Positions 1 through 8,899 are shown, counted from the first letter of the stretch. The stretch is 32,250 nucleotides of DNA from CAZSSM01 sp964609385 (GCA_964609385.1 CAZSSM010000076.1:1-32250), one strand, 5' to 3'. Program-made: numbers and translations. Notes: a model not told the origin generated them from the letters alone.

Positions 1-507
1 GACGGTGCCTTGGGGTGTTCGCATCCGCGGGTTGTAGTAGGGACCTTGGCCGATCAGGATGTGCCAGTCGTCGAACCCGGTCGGCTCGGTAGCCAAGTGC
101 CACTTGCCGACGACGGCGGTCTGATAGCCTGCGCGTTGGAGCAGCTTGGCCACGGTCTGTTGACCGCCGTAGAACCGGTCGCCGTTGCGGGCGAACCCGT
201 TGAGGTGGCTGTACTTTCCGGTCAGGATCGTGGCCCGAGAGGGTCCGCAGATCGAGTTGGTCACGAAGCAACGGTCGAAGAGGACGCCGCCAGCGGCAAT
301 GCGATCGATGTTGGGTGTACGGTTGACCCGACTCCCGTAAGCGCTAATGGCCTGATAGCCGTGGTCGTCGGACATGATGAAGAGGATGTTGGGGCGATCC
401 TTGGCAGCTTCGGGCGTCTGAGCCGAGGTCGGGGCGATCGCGACGAGCAGGGCCAGGGCCATCCCGAGCCCGAAGGCCAGGGCGCGGTCGGTCTTTAGTG
501 TGAGCAT
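1..507 (-). CDS. Sulfatase, N-terminal part (cut by left window edge)
   Basis: The minus strand from an ATG at 507 stays open to base 1, giving 169 codons of an exported sulfatase. Residues 1-30 look like a signal peptide with a hydrophobic core rich in Leu and Ala and an Ala-x-Ala-like end. A metal-binding start follows (NILFIMSDDHG, near residue 40), then CGPSR with the Cys at about residue 87. This matches the C-x-P-S-R sulfatase signature, in which the Cys is converted to formylglycine, and a GKWH motif comes later. Sulfatases of this type remove sulfate esters, often from algal or animal polysaccharides, and are numerous in planctomycetes. A GGAGGA site (bases 518-523 on the plus strand) supports the start. 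It lies 77 bases downstream of the esterase-like gene on the same strand and may be co-transcribed with it. The substrate cannot be told. Confidence 0.93.
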   Translation of the reverse strand, partial: MLTLKTDRALAFGLGMALALLVAIAPTSAQTPEAAKDRPNILFIMSDDHGYQAISAYGSRVNRTPNIDRIAAGGVLFDRCFVTNSICGPSRATILTGKYSHLNGFARNGDRFYGGQQTVAKLLQRAGYQTAVVGKWHLATEPTGFDDWHILIGQGPYYNPRMRTPQGTV

Positions 508-584
508 GGTCGAGGGGTCCTCCGATTGATGGTCGGGCGAAGTCGAAGACGAGTCGGAGTCGGGTCGAGACGAGGCGATTGACA

Positions 585-3155
585 TCAGGGGGTGATCGGG
601 ACGTCCGATTGGAGATCGCCGTCGGCGATCCAACGGGCGACCGGGTCGAAATCGGGCGTCGGCTCGGTCGTGATCGTCAACAACTGCGGCGTGTCGGCCA
701 ACGCGTAGGCATCCGCGATCCACGAGGTCGACGGGGTTTGAGGCGGGTTCTGAATCCAGAGCGGACCGGGCGCGGTCAGTGCGGCAGCGATCGGCAAGCC
801 GCCGACCTGGAGAACGCCCGGCAGGTCGATCGTGGGCGGAATCAATGCGCCATTGGGATCGTCGAAGCCGAAGCCTTCGAGGTCGACGAAGGTCCGGCCC
901 AGTCCAAGGGATGTCAGCGTCGGACGCGCCATAAGACTAAGTGCCCCGCCCTCAGCGCCTTGCCCAACGAGATGGACCTCGCGGGTTCCGGGAAGCGCTT
1001 TGACATGAGCCACGACCAGGGCCAGATCGAGCATCCGGTCGGCCGCCAGGCTCCGGTTGTAGGTGGCGAAGTGGGCCGTTGCAGGCCTCGAGAGCTGCGG
1101 CGATTCGGAGTCGAACGATTCGCCCTGGAACAACCCGTCGAAGGCGACCACCGTGAGACCCGCATCGAGCAGTGATCGGACGGGACTGGAGAGTCGACCC
1201 TCGCCGTCGACCAAATCGGCTCGTCCATCACGCCCGACCAGGATCACCGCATCCGAGGGCGCATTAGCCGACTCCTCCGCGGTCCGGAGTTGGGTCACGG
1301 GGACGCATTGCCCGGTTTCAGATCGTCGGATCCGACGCTGCGAGACCGTGACTTGGAGGTCGTCGAGGGTGAACGAGTCGACCAACTCGACGCTCAAGTC
1401 GGATGAAGCGGGCACGTCGATCTGGGTTTGGATCCGCCACATGCGTTCGAGGATGGGCCGGACGGTCGCCCAGGCGATCGGATCCTCGCGACGCGGTCGG
1501 AGCGACTTCCAGGCGTCGCGACGGGCCGCGATCAGGGCATCGGCCAGTTCGTTCGGGGACTTCGCATTGTCCAGCAACGCTCGGACCTCACCGTCGACCA
1601 GTAGTTCGGTCCCATCGCTGAGTTCGGCCCCGGCTGCCTCGTCGGACTCCCGGATCGTTTCGAGCGGCTCATCACGCCCTTGGAGCCAACGGACCAGGAA
1701 CGGGTAGACGGCATTGCGTGAAGTCTGGTTGTAGTTGTGATCGAAGTCGAACCGCTCGGCGTCGAGGGAGCTTGGGTCACCGACGAGTTGATAGACTCGC
1801 TTGATTCGCGGATAGACCTCGGTCAGCGTGTTGACGGTCCAGTCGCCCCGGGCTCCGACGAGCTTCAACGGTCGGGGCGCGATCAGGGCGGCGAACTCCA
1901 CGTTGTCGGTGGCGAAGCGGAGCCCGTCGGCGTTCTCGCAGTAACAGCCGCCTTGAAACCCTTCTGAGACCATGACCACCGGCGCGGCCACGCGGACCCG
2001 AGGATCCAAGGCCGCCAACAGGAAGGTCTGCGTGCCCCCTCCCGAAGCTCCTGTGCAGCCGATCCGGGCCGGATCGACATCGGCACGCGACTGGAGCCAG
2101 TCCAGCACGCGCACGCTGTTCCAGGTCTGCAACGTGACCAGGCTCAAGCCCCAACGACGCAACGTGTCGTCCAGGAACCGATGGCCGAACGACTCGCTGT
2201 CGTTGTACCCGACCATGTCGTAGGCGAAGGCCAGGAATCCGAGCCGGGCCAACTGAATGCAACGCTTGCGGACATCGCTGTATCTGCGCCCTTCCGACCA
2301 GTGGCCGTGGGGACACAAGACGGCCGCTCGGCGCGGGGGCGATCCGTCTTCCTCCGCGATCGGCCGATACAGTGAGCCGGCCAGATAATGGCCGGGCAGG
2401 GTCTCAAGAACATAGGTCTCGACGATGTGGTCGTCGTGCTCTTGTGTCTTGACCAAACGTGGCTGCAAGGGCGTCTTGGGAAGCGGTGGCCAAAGGCCCG
2501 TGGCGATCCGCAACTGATCGCGGAGCTGCTCAGCACGGGCGTTCCAGGCCTCGGCGGTCGATGGAGCTTGGAAGTCAGCACCCGACTGATTGGTCCGGAC
2601 CACCGCGCGTCGCGTGTCGTCGACCGTTCGGACCGTCTGGCGATCGGCCCGAACGATCGAGAGGAGACGATCCAAGGTCGCAGTCGTCTCTGGCAGCTCG
2701 GCGGCCGACAGGTCTAAGTCGCCCTCTTGGATGGGCCGCAGGACCATCAGGGCGGGCATCGGCGGGATCTCGGTCGGATCGGCATTCGGAGCGCCGGTTA
2801 CACGGACCTGTAACGTTTCGAGGCCGTCGAGCACGATCGGGTCGAGCGATCGCCAATGCGGTCGGGGATCATCGTTGCGGATTTCGACGTTGAGGAGGAG
2901 CGCTGACCCCTCGGTGCTGGCCGACCAGACCTGTCCGGCCGGTGTCCAGACCCATGGACGAACCATGCCTGAACCTCGGATCGGAACGATCCTCCGAGAT
3001 CGCCAGAGTTCGAGGCGATCGCCGGTCACGATCAGCGCGGGGCGACCCACGTCGGCGGGCTCCGTCGTCGAAGTGATTGGGGTTGGCTCGGAGGCGTGGG
3101 TCGTCGCGACCGATCCGAGGATGAGGACGAGCGTAGGGAGGGTAAATCGGGGCAT
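585..3155 (-). CDS. Secreted tandem alpha/beta-hydrolase, acetyl xylan esterase-like
   Basis: An exported protein of about 856 residues. I chose the ATG at 3155 over an in-frame start 36 bases upstream because it follows an ACGGAG site and begins directly with a signal peptide (hydrophobic stretch, then THASEP). The middle part is an alpha/beta-hydrolase of the acetyl xylan esterase/dienelactone hydrolase kind. The nucleophile elbow GASGGG has Ser371, a likely catalytic Asp438 lies in GARGDWT and a likely His473 in DHNYN. The C-terminal third (about 670-856) looks like a second hydrolase fold whose elbow reads GAEGG, with Glu735 in place of Ser, so it is probably not catalytic. The family usually de-esterifies carbohydrates, and the sulfatase next door suggests polysaccharide breakdown. 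The exact substrate is unknown. Confidence 0.88.
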   Translation of the reverse strand: MPRFTLPTLVLILGSVATTHASEPTPITSTTEPADVGRPALIVTGDRLELWRSRRIVPIRGSGMVRPWVWTPAGQVWSASTEGSALLLNVEIRNDDPRPHWRSLDPIVLDGLETLQVRVTGAPNADPTEIPPMPALMVLRPIQEGDLDLSAAELPETTATLDRLLSIVRADRQTVRTVDDTRRAVVRTNQSGADFQAPSTAEAWNARAEQLRDQLRIATGLWPPLPKTPLQPRLVKTQEHDDHIVETYVLETLPGHYLAGSLYRPIAEEDGSPPRRAAVLCPHGHWSEGRRYSDVRKRCIQLARLGFLAFAYDMVGYNDSESFGHRFLDDTLRRWGLSLVTLQTWNSVRVLDWLQSRADVDPARIGCTGASGGGTQTFLLAALDPRVRVAAPVVMVSEGFQGGCYCENADGLRFATDNVEFAALIAPRPLKLVGARGDWTVNTLTEVYPRIKRVYQLVGDPSSLDAERFDFDHNYNQTSRNAVYPFLVRWLQGRDEPLETIRESDEAAGAELSDGTELLVDGEVRALLDNAKSPNELADALIAARRDAWKSLRPRREDPIAWATVRPILERMWRIQTQIDVPASSDLSVELVDSFTLDDLQVTVSQRRIRRSETGQCVPVTQLRTAEESANAPSDAVILVGRDGRADLVDGEGRLSSPVRSLLDAGLTVVAFDGLFQGESFDSESPQLSRPATAHFATYNRSLAADRMLDLALVVAHVKALPGTREVHLVGQGAEGGALSLMARPTLTSLGLGRTFVDLEGFGFDDPNGALIPPTIDLPGVLQVGGLPIAAALTAPGPLWIQNPPQTPSTSWIADAYALADTPQLLTITTEPTPDFDPVARWIADGDLQSDVPITP

Positions 3156-3332
3156 GCGGACGCTCCGTTGCACGTGGGTCGGCCGTCGCACGGGGTATGA
3201 CTCTCGGAGGCGTGGGGGTCGATCCTAACCGGCGCTGGAGTCGATTGCCAACGCCTTCGCCCGGTCGTTTCGAACCGGCGATGACCGATCGAACGAGCCT
3301 CCGAACCGGGGAATCGTCGTGTCGCGTGGTCG

Positions 3333-4193
3333 TCAAGAATGCGGACGGATCCCCGCGAAATTGACGCCGTTGCCCTGGCCGGCGTGATATTGCGATTGGT
3401 CGCGGGAGAGGTCGACGATCTGAGTCAAGCCGGCTGCGCGGAACCAGCCCTCGACCTCCTCATCGGTGTGGCGCGACATGTACTTCGGCGCGTACCAATC
3501 GAGGGTGTCGCAGACGCGGACCTCGGGATCGGGGTGCATCGAGACGCCGAGGGTCAAGACGTTCAGGGCCACGCCGAATCGTTCGATGGGCCGCGATTCG
3601 CTGGACATCAGCCGACGCTTCCAGCCCCCTAAGGGCGCCATCAGCTTGCTGAACCCGACCAGCCACGAGAGCGGGAGCCGGGTCGAGACAGCGCGTTGCA
3701 AGTCGGTCATCGCTTCCAAGGCGGGCCGCTGCTTACGGTAGATCCAGATCGCGATCCGACCGCCCGGCTTGAGTAAGGGGACCAAGGCCCGAAAGGCTCG
3801 ATAGGCGTCGGGAGTGTGGTCCAGGACACCGAGGCTGTAGATGTGGTCGAACTGGGCCTCACGGAACGGAGGCCGGAGCAGATCGCCTTGGACGATCTCG
3901 ACTTGGGGTGAGTCGGAGTTGACCTGACGCGCGGCGCGTACGGCCCTGGAAAGTTCGAGCCCAACCACCCGCTCCGCGCCGAGTTCGACGGCCACCTTGA
4001 GGTAACGTCCCATGCCGCATCCGGCGTCCAGAACCGTCTTACCGACCAGATCGGCCCCTCGAAGCCCGGTCCGTGATTGAAAGGTGGCGCGGTCCTCCTC
4101 GGGCCGAATGATCGGGAACCGGTTCCATTGCAGATCGTAGGTCGCCTTGGTGCGCTGTTGGATACGGGAACCGGAGGCGTCGCTCAGAGCCAT
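3333..4193 (-). CDS. Class I SAM-dependent methyltransferase
   Basis: A 286-residue cytoplasmic protein with a class I methyltransferase fold. Motif I reads VLDAGCGMGRYL (about residues 52-63), followed by an acidic end of strand 2 (VVGLELS), then GDLLRPPF and the YSLGVLDHTPD segment typical of UbiE/Methyltransf_11 proteins, and LKPGGRIAIW. The C-terminal part carries Trp/Tyr-rich segments that may shape the substrate pocket. The frame stays open further upstream, but the ATG at 4193 is preferred: it overlaps the tsaB stop codon by one base (TGATG on the minus strand) and has a GGGGAG site upstream, so translation is probably coupled to tsaB. Nothing seen identifies the methyl acceptor. Confidence 0.88.
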   Translation of the reverse strand: MALSDASGSRIQQRTKATYDLQWNRFPIIRPEEDRATFQSRTGLRGADLVGKTVLDAGCGMGRYLKVAVELGAERVVGLELSRAVRAARQVNSDSPQVEIVQGDLLRPPFREAQFDHIYSLGVLDHTPDAYRAFRALVPLLKPGGRIAIWIYRKQRPALEAMTDLQRAVSTRLPLSWLVGFSKLMAPLGGWKRRLMSSESRPIERFGVALNVLTLGVSMHPDPEVRVCDTLDWYAPKYMSRHTDEEVEGWFRAAGLTQIVDLSRDQSQYHAGQGNGVNFAGIRPHS

Positions 4194-4999
4194 CAGGACG
4201 GTCTCCCCAGACCATCGTCGGGACCGTGTAGGCCGCTGGTCGATGTCGACGTGGCCGACTCTTCTGAAATGCCTTGATCGGCACGCTTCTCCTCGGCAGC
4301 GCTGAGACGCAAATAAAGCGGCTCGGCCGCCCAGATTTCCGGGTCGGGAGACCGGCCAGCGAACCGGGTGGATCGGACCGCCAGGTCGAGCAGGCCGCGA
4401 CCATCCGGCCAGACTTCGAGGCGGGGCGTCCGATCCGACCACGAGAAGTCCAGTCGATCCAAGTCCGGTCCGATGACCTGAGTCCCCTCAGACAAGTCGT
4501 CGAGCCACGGTGAGCCGACGGTCCGCCGCGTCGGCTCCAGACGCCGGAGATGGCCCGATTCTTCGATGCGAAACCGGGCGACGTACAAATCACCGCGCTG
4601 GGCGTCGGAGACGACGGCCAGATCTCGTTGGAGATCGACCCGATTGGTGTGGTCGAGCATCGCTGTGTAGGCGATGACTTCCAGGCTGTCCAACAGGACG
4701 ATCGGGATCTGGAGGGTGTAGGCCAAACACTTGGCCGCCATCAGGCCGATCCGAAGCCCAGTGTAGGAGCCGGGACCGATCCCAACGGCGACGGTTCCGA
4801 GGTTTTTCGGAGATTGGCCCGCTGCCTCGAACAGCTCATTGATCCGTGCGATCATCAGGCGTCCGTGCTTGGCCATCCGCTCGGGACGCTCGACGATGAA
4901 CTGCGCCTCCGGATCGGTCGACCCCCGGTTGGTCAGACCCAGCGCCAAGCAGAGTGCTCGCGTCGAGGAATCGATGGCCAAGATCGACCGGCTCGGCAT
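4193..4999 (-). CDS. tsaB: tRNA t6A biosynthesis protein TsaB
   Basis: A 268-residue member of the ASKHA/TsaB family. TsaB is the non-catalytic partner of TsaD in making N6-threonylcarbamoyladenosine at position 37 of ANN-decoding tRNAs, together with TsaC and TsaE in the cytoplasm. The sequence shows the N-terminal ILAIDSSTRALCLALG strand-turn and the diagnostic segment GIGPGSYTGLRIG followed by KCLAY. The chosen start at 4999 has an AGGA site 7 bases upstream and places the family motif at the N-terminus. A longer form from 5083 would add 28 residues with no family similarity. The C-terminal tail is Ser/Thr-rich and probably disordered. The gene overlaps the downstream methyltransferase by one base. 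Confidence 0.92.
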   Translation of the reverse strand: MPSRSILAIDSSTRALCLALGLTNRGSTDPEAQFIVERPERMAKHGRLMIARINELFEAAGQSPKNLGTVAVGIGPGSYTGLRIGLMAAKCLAYTLQIPIVLLDSLEVIAYTAMLDHTNRVDLQRDLAVVSDAQRGDLYVARFRIEESGHLRRLEPTRRTVGSPWLDDLSEGTQVIGPDLDRLDFSWSDRTPRLEVWPDGRGLLDLAVRSTRFAGRSPDPEIWAAEPLYLRLSAAEEKRADQGISEESATSTSTSGLHGPDDGLGRPS

Positions 5000-5170
5000 C
5001 GATTGTTCCTGGATCCCCGATCGGTCTCCAGCCACAGGTGGGCCGGCTTGGGACGGGTTGATCGGGGTCTCAGGTACCGACACAATCGGGGGCCTCGACG
5101 GGGATGCCGGGATGTTCCTGAGGTGGTCGATTCTCGCGCAATCGACCCCAAAGGATAATTGCGGGTCGCC

Positions 5171-5200
5171 TTGACCCTTCCCGGAGTTCGGAATTAGATT
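5171..5200 (+). promoter_or_regulatory. Possible sigma70-type promoter for the metallophosphoesterase gene
   Basis: TTGACC at 5171-5176 and TAGATT at 5195-5200 are separated by 18 bases, giving five of six and four of six matches to the consensus boxes. The site sits about 80 bases upstream of the GTG start at 5280, in the divergent gap between tsaB and this gene. Base matches only; there is no other support. Confidence 0.35.
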
Positions 5201-5266
5201 ACAAGTTCAACGGTTTGGCGACCAGTGCTCCTGGTGGCAACGGCACGCCGCCGGCTATCCCGGCGT

Positions 5267-5271
5267 GGAGG
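5267..5271 (+). promoter_or_regulatory. Ribosome binding site that fixes the start at 5280
   Basis: GGAGG lies 8 bases before the GTG at 5280. It overlaps the alternative in-frame GTG at 5265, which would have its own Shine-Dalgarno inside the coding sequence, so the 5280 start is preferred. Confidence 0.6.
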
Positions 5272-5279
5272 TCTCATTC

Positions 5280-6086
5280 GTGCGACGCGCCCTGATTAGT
5301 GATATTCATGGTAACCTTGAGGCTCTCGAAACGGTCCTCGACGATATCGAACGGCAGAATATCGACGTTGTCTATTGCCTCGGTGACATTATTGGCTATG
5401 GTCCCAACCCGCGCGAATGTATTGACCGCGTGATGGAAGCTTGCCAAGTCACCCTGCTCGGAAACCACGACCAAGGCGCCCTGTTCGATCCTGATGGGTT
5501 CAATATCGGCGCTGAACGCGCGATCTTTTGGACCCGCCAGCAACTCGAAAGCCCCTTCGATCGTACGAATAACGAACGTCGGCTCGACTTCCTCGGCGAG
5601 CTGCCGAGGACTCATCGGATCAGCCACTATCTATTCGTTCATGGTTCGCCACGGAATCCACTCAGTGAATATGTCTTTCCCGAAGATATCTTCAATCATC
5701 GGAAAATCGACCGCCTCTTCCAACTTGTCGAACGCTATTGCTTCCAGGGACACACGCATGTCCCCGGAGTCTTCAGCGAAAGCTATCAATTTTATGCCCC
5801 ACAGGATATCAATTACGAGTATGTTTTAGGTGATGGCAAATTGATGATCAACGTTGGCAGCGTGGGCCAGCCGCGCGATAACGATAACCGCGCCTGCTAC
5901 GTGATCCTCGAAGACGATGTCGATCCTGACCAGCCCGAGCTGGCCGAGGACGAACCGAGCGAGTTGGGTTCAGTCCACCTCGCATATCGGCGCTTGGAAT
6001 ACGACTTCGAAACGACGATCCAGAAGATCGCCGAGATCCCTGACCTTGAGCCGTTCCTGGGCGAACGCTTGCGGTTGGGACGCTGA
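5280..6086 (+). CDS. Calcineurin-like metallophosphoesterase (YfcE/diadenosine tetraphosphatase-like)
   Basis: A 268-residue cytoplasmic phosphoesterase starting at a GTG. All dinuclear-metal motifs of the family are visible: SDIHGN with Asp8 and His10, GDIIGYGPNP, LGNHDQG, FVHGSP and GHTHVPG. The end has the INVGSVGQPRDND segment common in proteins that resemble bacterial serine/threonine phosphatases and diadenosine-tetraphosphate hydrolases. The C-terminal 50 residues are acidic and then form a helix-like tail. The likely reaction is phosphomonoester or phosphodiester hydrolysis with Mn or Fe; the substrate is unknown. By eye the codons use A and T in third position clearly more than the neighbours do (many GAA, GAT, ATT, AAT). 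It reads away from tsaB and lies 146 bases upstream of yidC. Confidence 0.9.
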   Translation: MRRALISDIHGNLEALETVLDDIERQNIDVVYCLGDIIGYGPNPRECIDRVMEACQVTLLGNHDQGALFDPDGFNIGAERAIFWTRQQLESPFDRTNNERRLDFLGELPRTHRISHYLFVHGSPRNPLSEYVFPEDIFNHRKIDRLFQLVERYCFQGHTHVPGVFSESYQFYAPQDINYEYVLGDGKLMINVGSVGQPRDNDNRACYVILEDDVDPDQPELAEDEPSELGSVHLAYRRLEYDFETTIQKIAEIPDLEPFLGERLRLGR

Positions 6087-6232
6087 GCCCATCCCCATGA
6101 TCGACCCGACCAAACAACCCATCAGCCTCGACGTAACGGTCGACGCCTCGACGCGAGGACCGTCGGCATCCAGAGCAGCCCAAATGCGATTTCTGCCATC
6201 GCCTCCGACATTACGCTTGGATTCATAAACTC

Positions 6233-8899
6233 ATGCAAATGATGGAAGAGACGCGACCCATTGGTTTTCTGCGCTGGATCATCTTCATTGTCCTGGCCCT
6301 CGCCCTGTTCATCGTCACGCCGTGGATCTACCAGAAGCTCGGCTGGCTCGAAGTGCCCGAACGTCCCATTGCCGAGGCCGACCCGGATGCGGTTGATCCC
6401 GCAACCGATTCCGAAGCCTCGGAAGCCCGCGATCCCGATGATCCGGATGAGGCGAACGGCCCCACTCAGGCCGAACTCACCGACGCATCGGAGACCGACT
6501 CCGAACCAGACGGGAATGAATCGTCCGAGAGTCCCGACGACCCGCTCGCGACGCTCCCTCCAACCGATGTCGAGACCGAGACCATCGTCCTCGGCGCCCC
6601 AATGCAATATATACCCGAGTCGGAATCGAGCACCTATAAGCTCTCGATCGAGGTCGATACGCGTGGAGCGGGTATCCGATCGCTCGGCGTCGTCGACTAT
6701 CAGCGGGGGGGGCTCGACGGTCATCCCATCGAGGGGCAACCTCTTCGACTCATCACGACCGAGATCGATGAGCCGCCTTCGTTCCAGACCGGCCTGCTGA
6801 CCTCGGCCAGTAGTGTCGAGGGGCTTGGCCTGGAAGCTACCGACATTCAACGCGACTTAGCTGAGCGGATTTTCGACGAGAGTGAAGCCAGCCTGACCGC
6901 CTCCAGTCGCGTCGAACGCAGACAGGCTGCCCGTCAATTGCTCGAACGCATCGTGACCGACGGCTCTCTCCTCCGACCCGGACAGAGCCGTCGGTTCTTG
7001 CAAAGACTCAAAACCGAATTCTACCCGACTTCGAACGATGTCGATTCGAGGTTGGAGAAGCTCCTTCCTATGGCCGAAATCCGCGCCATCGCCCTGGCGA
7101 TCCGGAATGTTCAAGAGCGGGCCTGGGAGATCGTCCTCAAGGACGGCAGCCCGATCCGTCAGATCACCCGACGCATTGAGGGAGAACCCGAACCGCTCGT
7201 CGGGCAGTCGATCGAGCTGAGGACGACCGTTGGGAGCGGGTCCACCGAACTGATCCTGACCAAGAAATATCTCGTCTTCGAGGGCCGATTCACCTTCGAG
7301 GTCCAGCTCACCTTCGAGGCTCCCAACCACAACCTGGAGCCGGCCTACTATCAGACCTCCGGCCATGGGCTCCCCTTGGAAGGACGCTGGTATTCGCGGG
7401 TCTTCCGCGACGCCTTGATCGCCAACAATCAAGGCGGCTATGTCGAGCTGACCAGCGACACGGCCATGGACGTCCGCTGGTTTGAGGTCCGGTCGCGACG
7501 CCAAGAAATCGCCAGCACCGAGTATCCCTTAGAGTTTTTCGGCGTCGAAAACCAGTACTTCTGTTCGCTCATGCGACCCTACCCGCTGCTCGCGTCCGAC
7601 TCTCCAGGGCCCTATGCCGACGAAGTCGCACCCATGACCGTCGGTGATCAGCCTTTCAAAGATGGTCGACCGAAGGACGAATGGTATGACATCAACCTGC
7701 GAATCGTCTCTCGGGCGGTCCCGGTCGAGGCCGGCTCGGTCGTCTCCCATCGCTATCTCAGCTACTCGGGCCCGAAGAACCGGGAGACGCTCGAGTCGGA
7801 GTTCCATTCCGAAGCTGGCCAACTCGCCGACCTCCGCCAGTGGTTTACGATCCCGTTCTCCGGGTTCATCGCCCGATCGGTGATCACCCCGCTTCTGATC
7901 AGCATGTATGAGGTCACCCGCTGGGTCTCGGGCCTCTTCGGCGGTCAGACCGGCAGCTACGGCGTCGCGATCATTCTCTTGACCGTGATCGTTCGGCTCT
8001 CGATCTCTTGGATCACGATCCGCCAGGCCCTTATGGCCAAGAAGATGCAGGAACTGGCCCCCAAGTTATCCGAGCTGAAGAAGAAGTATGGCGAGGATCC
8101 GAGGAAGTTGCAGAGCGAGTCGTGGGCCCTCTATGGCAAGTACGGGGTCAATCCGCTGGCCGGCTGCCTTCCCGCCCTGGCCCAACTCCCGATCTTCGCC
8201 GGTCTCTGGCAGGCCTTAAACAACAGCCCCGAACTTCGTCATTCGGAGTTCCTCTACATCGACAACCTCGCCGCGCCCGACATGCTCGCGGAGTTCCCCT
8301 TCAACGTCGAGCTGATCCCCCTGGTCGGCGGGTTCATCGGACCCTACTTCAACCTGTTTCCGCTCATCACGCTCGGGCTCTTCATCCTCCAGTTCAAACT
8401 GCTCAGCCCCCCGCCGACCACTCCCGAAGCCCAAGCTCAGCAGCAGGCCATGATGATTCTGCCGTTCATCATGGGCTTCTTCTTCTACAAGGTCCCCTCC
8501 GGCCTCTGCCTCTACTTTGCCTCCAGCACGATCTGGAGCATGTGCGAGCGGATTCTGGTCAACCGCTTCGCCCCCAAGGACCTACTCAAGCCCCGCAACC
8601 CCGACGAAGCGACCAACGGTAAGCCGCAGAAGAAGGGCTTCATGGCCAGGCTCCAGGACGCGATGGAGCAAGCGCAGCAGCTCCAGGAGGAGCAAAAAAC
8701 GCAGAGTAACGGCGTCGGCAGTTCGTCCAAGGCGAACGGCTCGGCCAAGGGCGGGTTCATGGACAAGGTTCGTCAGGCGATGGAGGAAGCGCAACGCCAG
8801 CAAGGGCAACAGCCGATCCGCAACGAACCGAAGGCCAGCAAATCTCCTCCCAAATCCAACCCGGATCGGCCGCGACCCAAGCGTCGCAAGAAACGCTGA
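6233..8899 (+). CDS. yidC: Membrane protein insertase YidC
   Basis: An 888-residue YidC, much longer than the roughly 550 residues of the E. coli protein. Residues about 10-30 form the first membrane helix. A very acidic Pro/Glu/Asp/Ser-rich linker (about 38-105) follows, then the large periplasmic beta domain (to about 540). The conserved insertase core contains five membrane segments, with Arg588 in VIVRLSISW matching the groove Arg of the family, and NPLAGCLPALAQLPIF and VPSGLCLYF as signature segments. The cytoplasmic tail (about 780-888) is Gln/Lys-rich, holds two copies of a GFM-led amphipathic motif and ends in RPRPKRRKKR, which could bind ribosomes. YidC folds and inserts inner membrane proteins alone or with SecYEG. 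No clear ribosome binding site precedes the ATG, and codons 3 and 4 are also ATG. mnmE follows after 38 bases. Confidence 0.95.
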   Translation: MQMMEETRPIGFLRWIIFIVLALALFIVTPWIYQKLGWLEVPERPIAEADPDAVDPATDSEASEARDPDDPDEANGPTQAELTDASETDSEPDGNESSESPDDPLATLPPTDVETETIVLGAPMQYIPESESSTYKLSIEVDTRGAGIRSLGVVDYQRGGLDGHPIEGQPLRLITTEIDEPPSFQTGLLTSASSVEGLGLEATDIQRDLAERIFDESEASLTASSRVERRQAARQLLERIVTDGSLLRPGQSRRFLQRLKTEFYPTSNDVDSRLEKLLPMAEIRAIALAIRNVQERAWEIVLKDGSPIRQITRRIEGEPEPLVGQSIELRTTVGSGSTELILTKKYLVFEGRFTFEVQLTFEAPNHNLEPAYYQTSGHGLPLEGRWYSRVFRDALIANNQGGYVELTSDTAMDVRWFEVRSRRQEIASTEYPLEFFGVENQYFCSLMRPYPLLASDSPGPYADEVAPMTVGDQPFKDGRPKDEWYDINLRIVSRAVPVEAGSVVSHRYLSYSGPKNRETLESEFHSEAGQLADLRQWFTIPFSGFIARSVITPLLISMYEVTRWVSGLFGGQTGSYGVAIILLTVIVRLSISWITIRQALMAKKMQELAPKLSELKKKYGEDPRKLQSESWALYGKYGVNPLAGCLPALAQLPIFAGLWQALNNSPELRHSEFLYIDNLAAPDMLAEFPFNVELIPLVGGFIGPYFNLFPLITLGLFILQFKLLSPPPTTPEAQAQQQAMMILPFIMGFFFYKVPSGLCLYFASSTIWSMCERILVNRFAPKDLLKPRNPDEATNGKPQKKGFMARLQDAMEQAQQLQEEQKTQSNGVGSSSKANGSAKGGFMDKVRQAMEEAQRQQGQQPIRNEPKASKSPPKSNPDRPRPKRRKKR

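Noticed and set aside
3261..3278. CCGGT/ACCGG dyad downstream of the methyltransferase gene as a terminator
   Set aside because: Only five pairs, an 8-base loop and no T-run; too weak to call in GC-rich DNA.
6097..6228. Small open frame of 43 codons between the metallophosphoesterase gene and yidC
   Set aside because: No ribosome binding site, no domain, and Ser/Arg-rich composition typical of chance frames in high-GC DNA.
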